Shown: positions 1-11,345 of the stretch, one piece after another
Numbering within the stretch: position 1 is the first letter of the stretch
How the letters are laid out: each line of letters begins with the position of its first letter
Assembly: GCA_963921425.1 (NCBI GenBank)
Contig: OY992834.1
Span: forward strand, 7,130,001 to 7,194,000
Origin: Dryas octopetala
Taxonomy: Eukaryota > Streptophyta > Magnoliopsida > Rosales > Rosaceae
Direction: 5' to 3'
DNA length: 64,000 nt
Notes under the pieces: model-generated
The model's database searches: none
Seen by the model: only the letters and a program-made list of their open reading frames with translations
What the model was told of the DNA's origin: nothing
Made by a program: the position numbers and the translations under genes

Positions 1-466
1 TATAATACAAGACATGATCAATTGAGATGATACAAATTGAAGTACTCATTATTTTATAAACCACTTGCATGGCTAGAGGTGGCCACTAACTGTATCCTTA
101 CTCCTTAGTTGGATTAACTGACATTCCCATAAGAAATATAAATAAATTACTGGGTTTGGTAATTCTTGTAATAGGTAGAACCACATGATCCTCAGAAGTT
201 GGACCTCACAATCATAATATAGAATTGAATGGGATGGGATGCATTAAATTGTTTACCACAAATTAAGGTGGTAGTGTCTAACAATATCTAAAGTTTTCAA
301 TCCAAGGGATTAAAAAGAACTAAAAATAATTTTAATATTATTCATAGTGATGCTTTCCCATCTCATGTGATTAATCAGCTACAAGAAATTAGCTTATATT
401 AGGCATTGTAGACTGTAGCGGGTTATATGACTTCACTTCTCCAGCTTTAATCTGTCTCCGCACTGT

Positions 467-2011
467 CTAATCGAAGAGGCCTTCATCATGCCAAATATCA
501 ACTAAAAAGTCTACCATCTCCTGCACAATTCACCAATCACTTCAATTCACAATACTAAGAAAAAGTCATAACAAGATATCATAAAATCTGATACTACAAT
601 AGCAACACATTGAATACTTCACTCACTCACTCTCTCTAGTTCTCTCACCTCATGCTTCTAACTATGTGGAAATATTATGTGATGCATGGTTGTTTGAAAC
701 TTACAGTTAAGGGGATTGGCTCAGGAAAAGAATCATTTGTCAAAAGCAGATCTTCATATGCTGTCGACCAGCTGCAACATAAAATTTTCGCATTATCTTC
801 CAGACAATTTTTGAGTAGCTAGAATTCAACAGATATAATTGGACAAGGCCGCCAATATCATCAGCCACTATAATAGAGGTATATATATTGGGGTTTTAAA
901 GAGTAACACCAAATAAGTTCATTTTGAAATTTTGTAGTCCCTGTAAGTTTAACTAATTACATAGCCCTTGTCTGCAGAGTCACCAATACCACATTTACAA
1001 AACACATACACCATTACATCTTTTACATTGGCAGCCAGCAATTCCCACACAAGTTATCTAACCTTGTCCAAATTTCACAGAAATTGTGTTTTCTTTGTAA
1101 TGTTTCATTCATATACTATATAATAAGTTATATGCTATGACAGTTATGCTGTCCAACTTTTCCTCCTATTTGACAGCTCCCAATGCACATTGACTGTTTA
1201 TAACCAAAGATTCCCTAAGAGCCTCACTTTTTATTACAATATATGCTTGGAGTGGTGATAATAAATTTTCAAACTAATGGTGTAGATTCTGTTACCATGA
1301 CTATAACAAAAACTACTCCTTTCTACCCAAGAAGCTTTGTGAAAAGGAAATACCTTATGATTGGATCCTTTGCCATTTTTTGCACCCGCTGATCCCCAAC
1401 CCACTTTTTTCTACTCTCATGCCAAGCAATTGCAGCTACATGATAAATTAGCTTGATTATCTTCAACGAACAAAATGATTAATAACAATTACTTAATGTA
1501 TCAAAAAATCAACTTCGGTTTTTTGGTTTGCACATAAACGGAAATAGGGGCTAGGCTACATAAGAAATCATTGCTTACTACTTTGGAAATAAATAAATAA
1601 CACGCAAGCCTAAGATATTTTGAGTATCTTTAAAATTAATAGAAGATATATATGGATATAGTAAAAGTGTGCATATTATCTGATGAGACTTAGCAAGTTA
1701 ACATAGATGTTAACTTTGTAGTTAAATTGATTAACATTCAACAGTGGTGTTTATTACTGATTATGGTGCTACCAAAGTAGGAAAAATCAATGACGCATAT
1801 ATCAGTATTAGTGCTTATCATCAGAGCAATATTAGCTAAAGAACTTACCATGATTAACAAATACAGGAGTGCTTGCTTCTTTTTCTGCAGGCCCTTTTTC
1901 TTCATTGGCAGATTTGGAATGCTCCAAAGGTCGCTTTTCATTGGAATGGAAATTTCCAGTACTCACCTCCATTGAATCCAAGTTGAGTGACCATGCCTTT
2001 ATGCAATGACA
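467..2011 (-). CDS. Gag1-like clamp (DUF4050) domain protein, C-terminal four exons
   Basis: Four exons on the minus strand join in frame at GT-AG sites: 1849-2011, 1354-1435, 705-771 and 467-520, with stop TAG at 467-469. The first is a low-complexity acidic/basic stretch ending in FVNH. The next encodes AWHESRKKWVGDQ, followed by WSTAYEDLL, PEPIPLT and finally EMVDFLVDIWHDEGLFD, which is the conserved C-terminal core of plant proteins annotated as Gag1-like clamp/DUF4050. Exon phases (0, 1, 2, 0) agree at every junction. The exons are too short to give long ORFs. I could not place the N-terminal coding exons upstream of 2011; a possible 5' noncoding exon lies near 3362-3560. The molecular function of plant members is not known to me. 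Confidence 0.85.
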
Positions 2012-2374
2012 CTAAAATTGTTAAGGAGTTTTCTTTCAGAAGCACCTTCAAATGTTCTACACTTACTAACAGATATGGCCACCTGAAAATGCAGCAAACA
2101 GCTATTGCTTAGCATAAGGGAGTTCCACCAGGGACCAAACACATATAAGATAGATAAATGAAGAAGAAAAGCATGGGTATCAATGTAACACATGTTGGTT
2201 AAATATAAATAGCCAAATATAGGATAAATATAGGAAAATTAATAAAGCTATAAGCTCCACTAATGCATATGATTGATTTAATTACAAAGTCATACACATC
2301 CATGTTGGATTATCCAAAAATTACTTTCCTTGAGCTTCACTGTTTTCCAAGAATAGAACCTCCAAATTTCATGC

Positions 2375-2962
2375 TTTACATCTTCCTATCCGCCACTCCC
2401 ATAAGGCCATAAGGACCTAAAAGATGATAATTTGATGACAAAACAAAGAATTTATAAAACCTGTTTTGACACAGTTTAGTTGTCTATTTGCAAGTACGGC
2501 TTCCTAATTAGGCACAAACCCAATTACGAGAATAACCCTTTCAATAAGAAACCACTCATGGTAACAAGAAAGAATTCAGATTTCCCCTCTCATGCAGAAA
2601 CTGGGACTCTTTGATGTATCACCCACCAAGCTCCAATATAAAATGTCGTCCATGATGATTCCAAATTGAGCATTAGTTTTCATGTTTTTCATCTTCTATG
2701 CAGCACTCCCTTAAGAACCTACAAGATGATACTTTGACAACAACACAGAGAATTTATAAAACCTGTTTTGACACAGTTTAGTTGTCTATTGCAAGAATGG
2801 TTTCCTAATTTGGCACAAACCCAATTACAAGATGACCCTTTCAATAAGAACCCACATCATGGTAACAAGAAAGGATTCAGATTTCAACTCTCCTGCAGAA
2901 ACTGGGACTACTTTGATGTATCACCCACCCTGCTCCAATATACAATGTCAATCATTCTTTGC
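2375..2962. repeat. Tandem duplication, about 302-bp unit
   Basis: The stretch around 2375-2660 is repeated around 2683-2962 with an offset close to 302 bp. Shared blocks include 'acctgttttgacacagttta' and 'gcagaaactgggact'. The copies have diverged by point changes and small gaps. They probably lie in an intron or the 5' region of the Gag1-clamp gene; I see no convincing coding potential. Confidence 0.8.
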
Positions 2963-3361
2963 AAATTCAAGACGTAGATGCTTCAATAATGAGCTTGCTC
3001 CAAGAACCAAAGAACTTGATCTTCATTTATTACCATTAATACACTTTATTCACCTCCAAACTAGGCAATCATCTACTTCAAATTTGTTTCAATAATGTTG
3101 CCGTACAATGAAAACAAGGCAAATTTTTTTCTTTAGAAAAAATAGATCCAGATGAAAAGGGAAATTTTACATTACTCTAAATCACGGAAAAAACCCGCAA
3201 GATTTTCCAACATTTTTCAATGCATTCTTTCATAAAAGCCCAAAACAGAACAACCCCATTCGAGATCCACAAGCATACTTCATACCAAAACCAAAAATTT
3301 ACAAGAAAAGGAAAAAAGGAGAGGACTTTAATGCATTACAGAGAAAGCGCCAGAGCAGTAC

Positions 3362-3560
3362 CTTGTTGCCCACGTCTCACGGGAAGCATTCAGATTACAA
3401 AGACTGAGATTGAAAGTGTAAATTGGCTTCTGAAACAATGCAAATCAGAACTGAAATGCCGTTTGTTTCAGTTGGGTTTCTTGGTTTTAATGGTTTTTAG
3501 GTTTGGGCAGTCGTTTTCAGTCAGTCTCCGATGCCGACGTGGATCTGATTCGGATTTCGG
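3362..3560 (-). other. Possible 5' noncoding exon and promoter-proximal region of the Gag1-clamp gene
   Basis: Read on the minus strand, a pyrimidine- and A-rich leader ends at GGGCAACAAG followed by a plausible donor GTACTG (3360-3361). Its position upstream of the Gag1-clamp exons and its GC-richer sequence around 3480-3570 would suit a first exon. This is inference only: I did not find a start codon that joins to the downstream exons. Confidence 0.3.
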
Positions 3561-3795
3561 ATTGGGCTGAGTTTTTCTAATAAAGTGAAATTAATTATGA
3601 CAATGTCATCCAGGCTCCACTCCAACACGAAATTGCAAGAGTTTCTTCTTCTCTTTTTTTATTTCAAAAGGTTCACTTTATTTTGTTTGATCATTGCAAT
3701 GAGGGTTGACTTTTCAATATTTCAGTAATGATAAAATTGACTTTAAAAGGTTTATAAATCCTAAAAACAGAAACAGAAAGAAAAAAAAAAAACAC

Positions 3796-4583
3796 TGGTA
3801 TTTACACACTTTTTTTTTTCTTTTTGCACACCTTTTTTAATAAAAAAAAAAAATTAATGAGAAAAGACTAACACACCCCTCATTTCTTAACACACCCCAA
3901 TCAGACTAAAAAAAATTTCAGACCCGCACAACCCAGTCGGACCGCGACCCGACCCGGCCCGATCTTCGCCGTCCGGCCACCTCCCGACGCGAGACCGGTC
4001 AGGATCTCTTCGTCTTGGCGGCGCCGACCTCCCTGTGGGGTCCAATCCTTCATCCCGTCGCCGTACAATCTGGATCGAAGCCGAGAAGCTTCGGCTGCCG
4101 CGGCTTTCTTTGCTGATTCTGGTCATTTTCTGCCACCAATGGAGGGGGGAGTGGTCGGATGAGGGGGGGAGGGGCTGGGTGGGTTGGGTGAAGGGGGGGA
4201 GTGGTCGGGGGTGAGGGAGGGGGAGGTGTGTGTTGGTCTGAGTTTGTGAGGGAAAGAGGGAGGGGCTGGGTGGGTTGAGTGAAGGGGGGGAGTGGTCGGG
4301 GGTGAGGGGCTGGGTGGTCGTTTTCTGCCACCAATGGAGGGGGGGAATGGTCGAATGAGGGGGGGAGGGGCTGGGTGAAGGGGGGGAGTGGTTGGGGGTG
4401 AGGGAGGGGGAGGGGGAGGTGTGTGTTGGTCTGAGTTGGGTGAGGGAAAGAAGGAGGTGCGTGTTGGTCTGAGTTGGGTGAAGGAAAGAGGGAGGGGTGT
4501 GTTGGACTTTTTTCTTTAGTTTTTTATTTTTTTAAAAAAGAAGGGTGTGCAAAAAAAAAAAAAAAAGGTGTGCAAATAGCAAC
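3796..4583. mobile_element. GC-rich TIR element, Mutator-like, copy 1
   Basis: The left end (tatttacacac, T-tract, tttttgcacacc, A-tract, then gactaacacacccct) is matched as an inverted repeat at the right end (tgtgttggac, A/T tracts, gggtgtgc, A-tract, ggtgtgcaaatagcaaccc), giving imperfect TIRs of about 90 bp. The interior is much more GC-rich than the surroundings. It has a C-rich left half (3900-4140) that could be a captured gene fragment and a right half of purine-rich direct repeats (gaggggctgggtgggttg type). No transposase is visible. The long TIRs suggest a non-autonomous Mutator-like element; I could not fix a target-site duplication. Confidence 0.65.
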
Positions 4584-5052
4584 CCTAAAAAAAAGACATT
4601 TTTTCCTTTGGGGTGGCTCAAATATTCCAATACCCATCTTACACATCTCTTCACCCTAGTTTGTTTGGAAAAAAAAAAAAAAAAGAACATCATTTACAGC
4701 ACTCCATAATATTTTAAAAGACTAAATTTAATTTCTTGGTTTTAATGGTTTTTAGGTTTGGGCAGTCGTTTTCAGTCAGTCTCCGTTGCCGACGTGGATC
4801 TGATTCGGATTTCGGATTGGGCTGAGTTTTCTAATAAAGTGAAATTAATTATGACAATGTCATCCAGGCTCCACTCCAACACGAAATTGCAAGAGTTTCT
4901 TCTTCTCTTTTTTTATTTCAAAAGGTTCACTTTATTTTGTTTGATCATTGCAATGAGGGTTGACTTTTCAATATTTCAGTAATGATAAAATTGACTTTAA
5001 AAGGTTTATAAATCCTAAAAACAGAAACAGAAAGAAAAAAAAAAAAAAAAAA

Positions 5053-5703
5053 CCGGTATTTGCACACTTTTTTTTCTTTTTGCACACCCTTCTTAATAAA
5101 AAAAAAAAATCAATGAGAAAAGACTAACACACCCCTCCTTTCTTAACACACCCCAATCAGACTTAAAAAAATTTCAGACCCGCACAACCTAGTCGGACCG
5201 CGACCCGACCTGGCCCGATCTTTGCCGTCCGGCCACCTCCTGATGCGAGACCGATTGGGATCTCTTCGTCTTGGCGGCGCCGACCTCCCTGTGGGGTCCA
5301 ATCCTTCATCCCGTCGCCGTACAATCTGGATCGAAGCCGAGAAGCTTCGGCTGCTGCGGCTTTCTTTGCTAATTCCGGTCATTTTCTGCCACCAATGGAG
5401 GGGGGAGTGGTCGGATGAGGGGGGGAAGGACTGGGTGGGTTGGGTGAAGGGGGGAGTAGTCGGGGGTGAGGGGCTGAGTGGTCGTTTTCTGCCACCAATG
5501 GAGGGGGGGAATGGTCGAATGAGGGGGGGAAGGGCTGGGTGAAGGGGGGAGTGGTTGGGGGTGAGGGAGGGGGAGGTGTGTGTTGGTCTGAGTTGGGTGA
5601 GGGAAAAAGGGAAGGGTGTGTTGGACTTTTTCTTTTAGTTTTTTATTTTTTTTAAAGAAAGGGTGTGTAAAAAGAAAAAAAAAAAGTGTGCAAATAGCAG
5701 CCC
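5053..5703. mobile_element. GC-rich TIR element, Mutator-like, copy 2
   Basis: Same element as at 3796-4583, carried in the second copy of the tandem duplication. It has the same TIR pattern (ggtatttgcacac at the left, gtgtgcaaatagcagccc at the right) and the same C-rich interior, but fewer of the G-rich repeats. Its presence comes from the segmental duplication and is not an independent insertion. Confidence 0.65.
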
Positions 5704-5836
5704 TAAAAAAAAAAGACATTTTGGCTCAAATATTCCAATACCCATCTTACACATCTCTTCACCCTAGTTTGTTTGGAAAAAAAAAAACATCATTTACAGC
5801 ACTCCATAATATTTTAAAAGACTAAATTTAATTTTT

Positions 5837-6572
5837 AGTTACTATAGTTTAAATTATTCTGATTTTAATTTTGTAGTTTATAAACTGTTGTAATTAAATA
5901 CACGCTAAAATAAAACTTGGCTCAAAGCCTCAAACTACCAAGACCAAAGTGGAATTTGGCCTATTTCAAAATTATGCTTAACCCTATGCCTTTTTTGTTA
6001 GATAATTTTATGCAAGAATTAACTTGCAACTAAAATTTTTATTGAAAAGGATGAGACAGACAATATGGTTGGAAATTGAAGCCTTCTTTCCTTTATTTTA
6101 GCACTCAACCCCACACTTTGTCGAGTTGACTTAACAAGGTGTCAAATTGTTTGTGGCAGATTGTGTTTGCACAATCTAGTTACAGAAGCGAACACAATAT
6201 GCAATACGTATGAAATGGTATGGTATGGAAGATGTACACAAACTTTGTCAGTGTATTCCCAAAAATAAAATACTGCAATGGGTGAATAATCTCATTCGTT
6301 TTTCGTAAATATTTTAGCATTTTATTTACAGAAAAGTTCTCTTATAAGCATGAGAATGTGCAGACTTCACCAGTCTTCACCAGTCTTCACATAAAGGATG
6401 GAATGTCGATGAGGTTTTGTTAGACTTGCAAGTCTGCATGGTCAAGTAGGAGACTTGAGAGCTAGATTGCCAAAATACAAAAAGTAGGAGACTTGAGTAC
6501 GTGAAAGAATTGGTTTAACAAGACACCAGCTGCTACACACCTCAAATAGTTAGAACTGCAACAACAGCATAG
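5837..6572. other. AT-rich intergenic stretch, no gene seen
   Basis: The start resembles degenerate plant MITE sequence (taaattattctgattttaattttgtag). A short direct repeat, 'cagtcttcac' three times near 6362-6390, is present. No coding exon or RNA gene was recognised. Confidence 0.5.
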
Positions 6573-6770
6573 TCAAATTTCCAAACCAAATTGGCCACAT
6601 AATAGTGAAATACGTACTCCAGATGAAGCACTCCTAAATTTAAGCCAGGACAGATATCCTGCTCCCAACCCCAAATGGCATCAGCCTAATTTCTCTGCTT
6701 CCTGTTATATGAATAATAAATCGCTTCTCCTCCTCCATTACCATCACTTAAGAATCTCTCAGGCTTCTAC
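6573..6770 (-). pseudogene. CYP89A-like P450 fragment (heme-region part)
   Basis: This segment matches 7661-7860 of the intact P450 over the region encoding the heme-binding loop and the sequence after the PERF motif, on the same strand. It contains a 9-bp-scale insertion (tgaaatacg) and small indels that break the frame, and it lacks the rest of the gene. It is a relic of an earlier local duplication of the neighbouring P450. Confidence 0.85.
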
Positions 6771-6948
6771 TCCTCCTCAATGTCTCAAGCATTCCTTCAC
6801 TCCGTCGGTGATGCCATATCATTAATCCCAATTGTAGAGAAGTTTTTCTGGTAGATAAGGGACTTCTACACATGAAAAATGGTTGGTGATTGTAATCTTC
6901 TAAGTACCCAAACAACTACAAAGGAAAGCTCAACCAACAGAGCTTGGC

Positions 6949-7107
6949 GGGTAGAGATCTCCTGTCTTCAAATTCCCTGTTTCTTTTTGTCCCTGTCACA
7001 TATTTTGAGGGCCTTTTCATAATTCTTGTTTTACTTAAAATTTTTTTTTTTTTTTTTCAAAATATATAAGAGAGGATAGAGAGATTTGGGACAGGAGATC
7101 TCTACCC
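6949..7107. mobile_element. Short MITE with 18-bp perfect terminal inverted repeats
   Basis: The left end GGGTAGAGATCTCCTGTC is the exact reverse complement of the right end GACAGGAGATCTCTACCC, enclosing about 120 bp with a T-tract. Size and structure fit a miniature inverted-repeat element. No clear target-site duplication was found. Confidence 0.6.
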
Positions 7108-7552
7108 AGGTTGGCCAGCCCAATCAAAACAATCTACTTGAAAAGACAAAAGGCCAGAACAACTCTAAAGGCCCAAAGAGATGATAAAACAAGAAAATAA
7201 ATATTTTAATGTGCGTCTAAATTACAGGCACCAAAACTATATTTAGCCCTTCAATCAAACAAAAAATTTCTGGGTTGTCAAATTTGAACCAGCTTCTGTG
7301 CGAAGAATACGAGTGGCTTGGCTTCATTAATATCAATCCACCCAATGACACTGGTTGTGCTAGCAAATTGGGAATTCAGTACAGAATACAGACCCAATGT
7401 CTTCATAATTTCTTAGCAAGCCTATAGTCAACCAAATATAAGTAGGTTAAAATTTATAAACATACGGTACACAAAGAAAATGTAAACTTATCTGATAAAT
7501 TTACTTTAAAAAGAGTTTATGTAGTCTTTTAATACACAATCAAGAATCAAGG
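7108..7552. other. Downstream flank of the P450, with an unexplained open frame
   Basis: It should hold the 3' UTR of the minus-strand P450. On the minus strand, 7278-7414 reads as an uninterrupted protein-like stretch (for example VIGWIDINEAKPLVFFAQKL) ending in TGA. I do not recognise it; it could be a fragment of another gene or chance. Confidence 0.35.
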
Positions 7553-9118
7553 TCACTTATTGATCCTTGGGGATATGTGGGCTTGCAATGGATTCTTCAT
7601 GACCACAGTGAACTCCTGCTTCTCTGACAGGTCAACATCATCTCCTTCAACAGCTCTCCACTCAAATTTCCAAACCAAATTGGCCACAAAATACTCCAGA
7701 TGAAGCACTGCTAAATTTAAGCCAGGACAGATTCTCCTCCCTACGCCAAATGGCATCATCTTAATCTCTCTGCTTCCAGTTATATCAATCGCTTCTCCTC
7801 CTCCATTACCATTACCATCATCACCACCACCACTCAAGAATCTCTCAGGCTTGAACGCCATGGGGTCTTCCCACACTTCTGGGTCCCACCCAATCTCCGC
7901 CACCATGAAATAGACCGTACCATCCTTGGGCACAACATGGCCATCCAAAACCGTGTCCTGTGTAACAGAGTGTGGCAGCACAAAGTGGCTTGGTGGGTGA
8001 CGCCTCAGACCCTCCAAGATCACAGCTTTCAGATACGGCATCTTCTGCAAGTCCTCCTCTTTGATCACCTCATCCTCTGTTTCTTCCACAACCCCTTTAA
8101 TCTCAGCCAAAAGCCGCTCTTGTACAAGTGGGTACTTCACTATGTTGGCCATGATCCACTGCAACGAGGTGGACGTGGTATCTGTACCCGCGTTGAGAAA
8201 CTCAGAGCAGAGACTAATGATTTCGTCTTCTGAAAGCTTTCTCTTTTCTTCAGGGAGCTGGAGATCCCACAACGTATCAACATACGACAACACACATTCA
8301 TCACCATCACCATCTCTCCTTTCATGCCTTGCTTTGTTTCGTGCTCGAATCAGAGGGAGGAGTACGTCTTCTTGGTCCTTGCGGAGCTGAAAGAACTCCT
8401 TCCAGCGATTTCGGAACAAAATTTTGGTGACGCTGGGCCGGAAATTGAGGACGTTGAATCGCCAGAAGCTCAATAGCAAGCGACGCTGGACACGCTCGAT
8501 TTCTTTGATCTGCTTCTCGTCGAGTCTGTCGCCAAAGCACATCAAAACCAGCAAGCTGAACATGGCGTACTGGAAATGGTCGACCACTCTGACGCCGTTG
8601 GATTGGGAATTTTGAGATTCGGATCGAAGGCGGTTAACGAGTATGTCCAGGACCCACTGGCGGGCCCCGCCGTACGATTTGACGCGCGAAGGGTGGAGGA
8701 TTTCGGAGGTCAGGTTGCGGCGGAGGATGCGCCACGTAGGGCCGTAGACGGCGGAGCTGATGTTGTGTTGGTTACTGCTCATGATTTTGTTGGTAGGGTG
8801 AGCCGGCGGACGGTCGGCGAATACGGCGCCGTTTTGGATTAAGGCTTGGTGGGCCAGGGAGCGGTTGGCGACGAAGATGGCAGGGCGGGAGCTGATGCGG
8901 AGGGTGAGGATGGGCCCGTATTGGGCCTGGAGTTTGCGGAGGATGGGCTCCAGATCCGAGAGCGATTTGCGGAGCCATAAGATCTTGCCGATGATCGGGA
9001 CGGTGAGGGGCCCAGGAGGGAGTTTGTGGTTGTGTTTGGAAGGGAGGATAAGACTAAGAATGGGTTTGAGCAGGAAAAAGACGCAGAGGGTGGTGAGGAT
9101 AAGGAGCCAGGTGGCCAT
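7553..9118 (-). CDS. Cytochrome P450, CYP89A family
   Basis: A single-exon 521-residue P450. It has an N-terminal membrane anchor (residues about 2-26), the proline-rich hinge PPGP (34-37), the I-helix oxygen-activating motif AGTDTTS, the K-helix ExxR (EGLRRHP), the FKPERF motif and the heme-ligand loop [11 protein letters not shown] with Cys464. Overall sequence and the intronless structure fit plant CYP89A enzymes, which sit in the ER membrane and use a P450 reductase. Arabidopsis CYP89A9 deformylates chlorophyll catabolites, but other CYP89A members have no settled substrate and I assign none here. I chose the ATG at 9118 (MATWLL) because family members start this way; another in-frame ATG lies five codons upstream at 9133. 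A glycine/asparagine-rich insertion follows PERF. Fragments of related copies lie on both sides. Confidence 0.93.
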   Translation of the reverse strand: MATWLLILTTLCVFFLLKPILSLILPSKHNHKLPPGPLTVPIIGKILWLRKSLSDLEPILRKLQAQYGPILTLRISSRPAIFVANRSLAHQALIQNGAVFADRPPAHPTNKIMSSNQHNISSAVYGPTWRILRRNLTSEILHPSRVKSYGGARQWVLDILVNRLRSESQNSQSNGVRVVDHFQYAMFSLLVLMCFGDRLDEKQIKEIERVQRRLLLSFWRFNVLNFRPSVTKILFRNRWKEFFQLRKDQEDVLLPLIRARNKARHERRDGDGDECVLSYVDTLWDLQLPEEKRKLSEDEIISLCSEFLNAGTDTTSTSLQWIMANIVKYPLVQERLLAEIKGVVEETEDEVIKEEDLQKMPYLKAVILEGLRRHPPSHFVLPHSVTQDTVLDGHVVPKDGTVYFMVAEIGWDPEVWEDPMAFKPERFLSGGGDDGNGNGGGEAIDITGSREIKMMPFGVGRRICPGLNLAVLHLEYFVANLVWKFEWRAVEGDDVDLSEKQEFTVVMKNPLQAHISPRINK

Positions 9119-9133
9119 GTTTTCCGTCAACAA

Positions 9134-9930
9134 TCAGCAAAATTAGCAAATTGTTAAGGACCATATATTATAGATGTGAAGAAGATAGAGGTTACTTGGT
9201 CCTCAGTTTTGATATTGACACATGTTTTAATGTTATTGGTACATGCAAAGGCTGTGGACGAGAAGGTAAAGTAAGTGCCTGTTTGGTATTTTATTTAAAA
9301 TTATTTAAAACAAAAACAAAACAAAACGTGTTTTAATTAGGTTCACGATTTATTTTTCAAGTAAGTCCATAAATTAATATTTAAATTAAAAATTTGACTT
9401 ACTATTAGGATTGGAGTTAAAAGCCAGCGTGGCAAATTATCAGACCAGTTCAAGTACCTTCATCTTTGCTTTCATCCTTGTGTTTGGGTCAGACTCAACC
9501 CTATCAATAAATATTCTGACCAACCACTCTGTTTGGTAATTTTATGATTTTTCCTTACATATATCATATGATTCATATATGCCATGATGTACAAGCATCA
9601 AATTCTTCTTTGCTGGCAGAAAAGATGGAAATCGGCTCTTCCATAGCAGTAGGCTTTATGACAAAATATTATGGAATTTTATCAATGTGTAGTTATACTA
9701 AGAGAAGAACTTATACCTGCATCCCAGGTTTTACCACCTGTTATTCTCATCCCTCCTCTCTTTCTCTCTCTCATTCTCATTATCAATCCCCGTTATTCTC
9801 TTATACTCACGGTCAAATGCATTTGTATATCATGATTAATGTTGTATTGTCTATGTTTATTTATTGGACAAGTGATGGAGCCTGAACAATATGATTCTTG
9901 TCGGACCAAAAATAAAGAACTCATTTCCAT
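9134..9930. other. P450 upstream region, no gene seen
   Basis: Presumed promoter and 5' flank of the minus-strand P450. AT-rich, with a CT-rich microsatellite-like run near 9755-9785. No other feature recognised. Confidence 0.5.
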
Positions 9931-10112
9931 GAATGCCATGGGGTCTTCTCACACTTTTGGGTCCAAACCAATCTCCGCTACCATGAAATTGACAGTACCA
10001 TTCTTGGGCACAATATGACCATCCAAAACCATGACAGTGTGTGGCAGCACGAAGTGGCTTGGTGGGTGACGGTGTAGACCCTCCAAGATCACAGCTTTCA
10101 GATACGGCATCT
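9931..10112 (-). pseudogene. CYP89A-like P450 fragment (K-helix to PERF part)
   Basis: It matches about 7854-8045 of the intact P450, covering the K-helix downstream segment to the PERF motif on the minus strand. A roughly 12-bp deletion and point changes relative to the intact gene break it. The homology ends abruptly near 10112, about 57 bp before a Mutator MITE. Confidence 0.85.
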
Positions 10113-10169
10113 AGTATCTACTAAGATGTAATTAACGTTAAAGGAGAAAATTGTATATCAATATTATAA

Positions 10170-10664
10170 GGCTTTTTTACTCAAATACCACCTGAACTAC
10201 AGGGGTGTGCTCAAATACCACCCAAACTTTTTTTCTTGCCAATTTACCACCTGAAATTATTAATATGTGCTAATTTGCCACCTAACATCCATTTTTCTGT
10301 TAAATCATCAAAAAATTTCCCAAACTTCTCATTTTGCCCTTGAATACAATAAAAAAATATTATTATTTTAAAAACTTTTTTTAAAATATAATTAGAAAAA
10401 AAATTAAAAACTAAAAAAATAGAAAATGGAAATACCCTTTTTTTTTTAGGGGGTTTAATTAGATTTTTTTTTAATATTTAAAATGCTTTTTTTATATAAA
10501 TGACGAAAATACCCTTGAAATAAACAGAAAATTTAACTAAAATGACGGTAGGTGGTCAATTGGCCAATATGTGAAAGTTCAGGTGGTAAATTGGCAAGAA
10601 AAAAAGTTTGAGTGGTATTTGAGCACACCCTTTATACTTCAGGTGGTATTTGAGTAAAAAAGTC
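10170..10664. mobile_element. Mutator-type MITE with 9-bp target-site duplication
   Basis: A 495-bp element bounded by inverted repeats of about 80 bp (left GGCTTTTTTACTCAAATACC, right end its near-perfect complement) and flanked by the direct repeat ATATTATAA at 10161-10169 and 10665-10673. A 9-bp TSD with long TIRs is diagnostic of the Mutator superfamily. The centre is AT-rich, with no transposase. Confidence 0.92.
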
Positions 10665-10673
10665 ATATTATAA

Positions 10674-11165
10674 TTATAAGACTACACTATACAATGATAA
10701 TGAAAAAAAAAAGTATATATCTATAATATATTTCTTCAAAATAGAAGAGATACTTTTACTTTGCTAGCCAAAGTTTACTTTTAATCCTTATATTTTAGTT
10801 TAGGTTTCACTTTCATCCTTTTAGTTTTAATTATTCTAATTTTAGTCATGTAATTTTCAAAAAAATATTATTATTTTTGTTCATTAATTCATTAAATTAT
10901 TATGTGTGACCATAATATCACCTGATATAATGATATAATATAATGATATGGTATTAACAATTTACTTAAATTGTGTATGACAGTAATACAACATGCTATA
11001 ACCAAGTAAACTGATAACATGTATATAATTATTAATTTCAAAAACCTTAAACTTTAAAAAATATCTTTAAATCGTTCATGATGTATTATGAGAGCGATAA
11101 AAATGAAGAATGGTGAGAGAAGTGAGAAAATGATGGGATTTTTTTATTGATTATATTAGAATAAA
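10674..11165. other. AT-rich intergenic stretch with degenerate repeat sequence
   Basis: The part at 10755-10880 resembles common plant MITE termini (tttagttttaattattctaattttagtc). No coding or RNA gene seen. Confidence 0.4.
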
Positions 11166-11166
11166 G

Positions 11167-11340
11167 TGTTTTTTGGGATATATTTAGATAGAGAAGAACT
11201 TACGGATAGAGCTAGGTGGTGTAACTGGTGTTACAGACAGAGAGAAAGAGAGAAAGAGAGAAAGAGAGTACGCCAATTAGAGAGGGGCTGTGATACACCT
11301 ATCCCTATCAGTTATTCTCATTTAGATATATCCCAAAACC
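11167..11340. mobile_element. Small MITE-like inverted-repeat element
   Basis: The left end ttttttgggatatatttaga and the right end tctcatttagatatatcccaaaa form imperfect inverted repeats of about 35-40 bp. A gagagaaa microsatellite (about 11237-11268) lies between them. It abuts a P450 fragment on the right. Confidence 0.5.
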
Positions 11341-11345
11341 TCATT

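Larger units (their letters stand above)
3477..5836. repeat. Direct tandem duplication, 1,255-bp offset
   Basis: Copy 1 (3477-4731) and copy 2 (4732-about 5836) start with the same 'tttcttggttttaatggttt' and end with the same 'ctaaatttaattt'. Copy 2 is shorter because its purine-rich middle has lost sequence. Each copy carries one GC-rich terminal-inverted-repeat element. Divergence is low, so the duplication looks fairly recent. It begins inside the putative 5' end of the Gag1-clamp gene and so may have duplicated that promoter. Confidence 0.9.

Noticed and set aside
3220-3570. 116-codon plus-strand frame as a gene
   Set aside because: It lacks any domain, lies antisense to the putative 5' region of the Gag1-clamp gene and is broken in the duplicated copy.
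11100-11310. CRISPR-like or satellite array from the gagagaaa repeats
   Set aside because: It is a simple microsatellite of a few units inside a MITE; no spacers, and this is a plant nuclear sequence.
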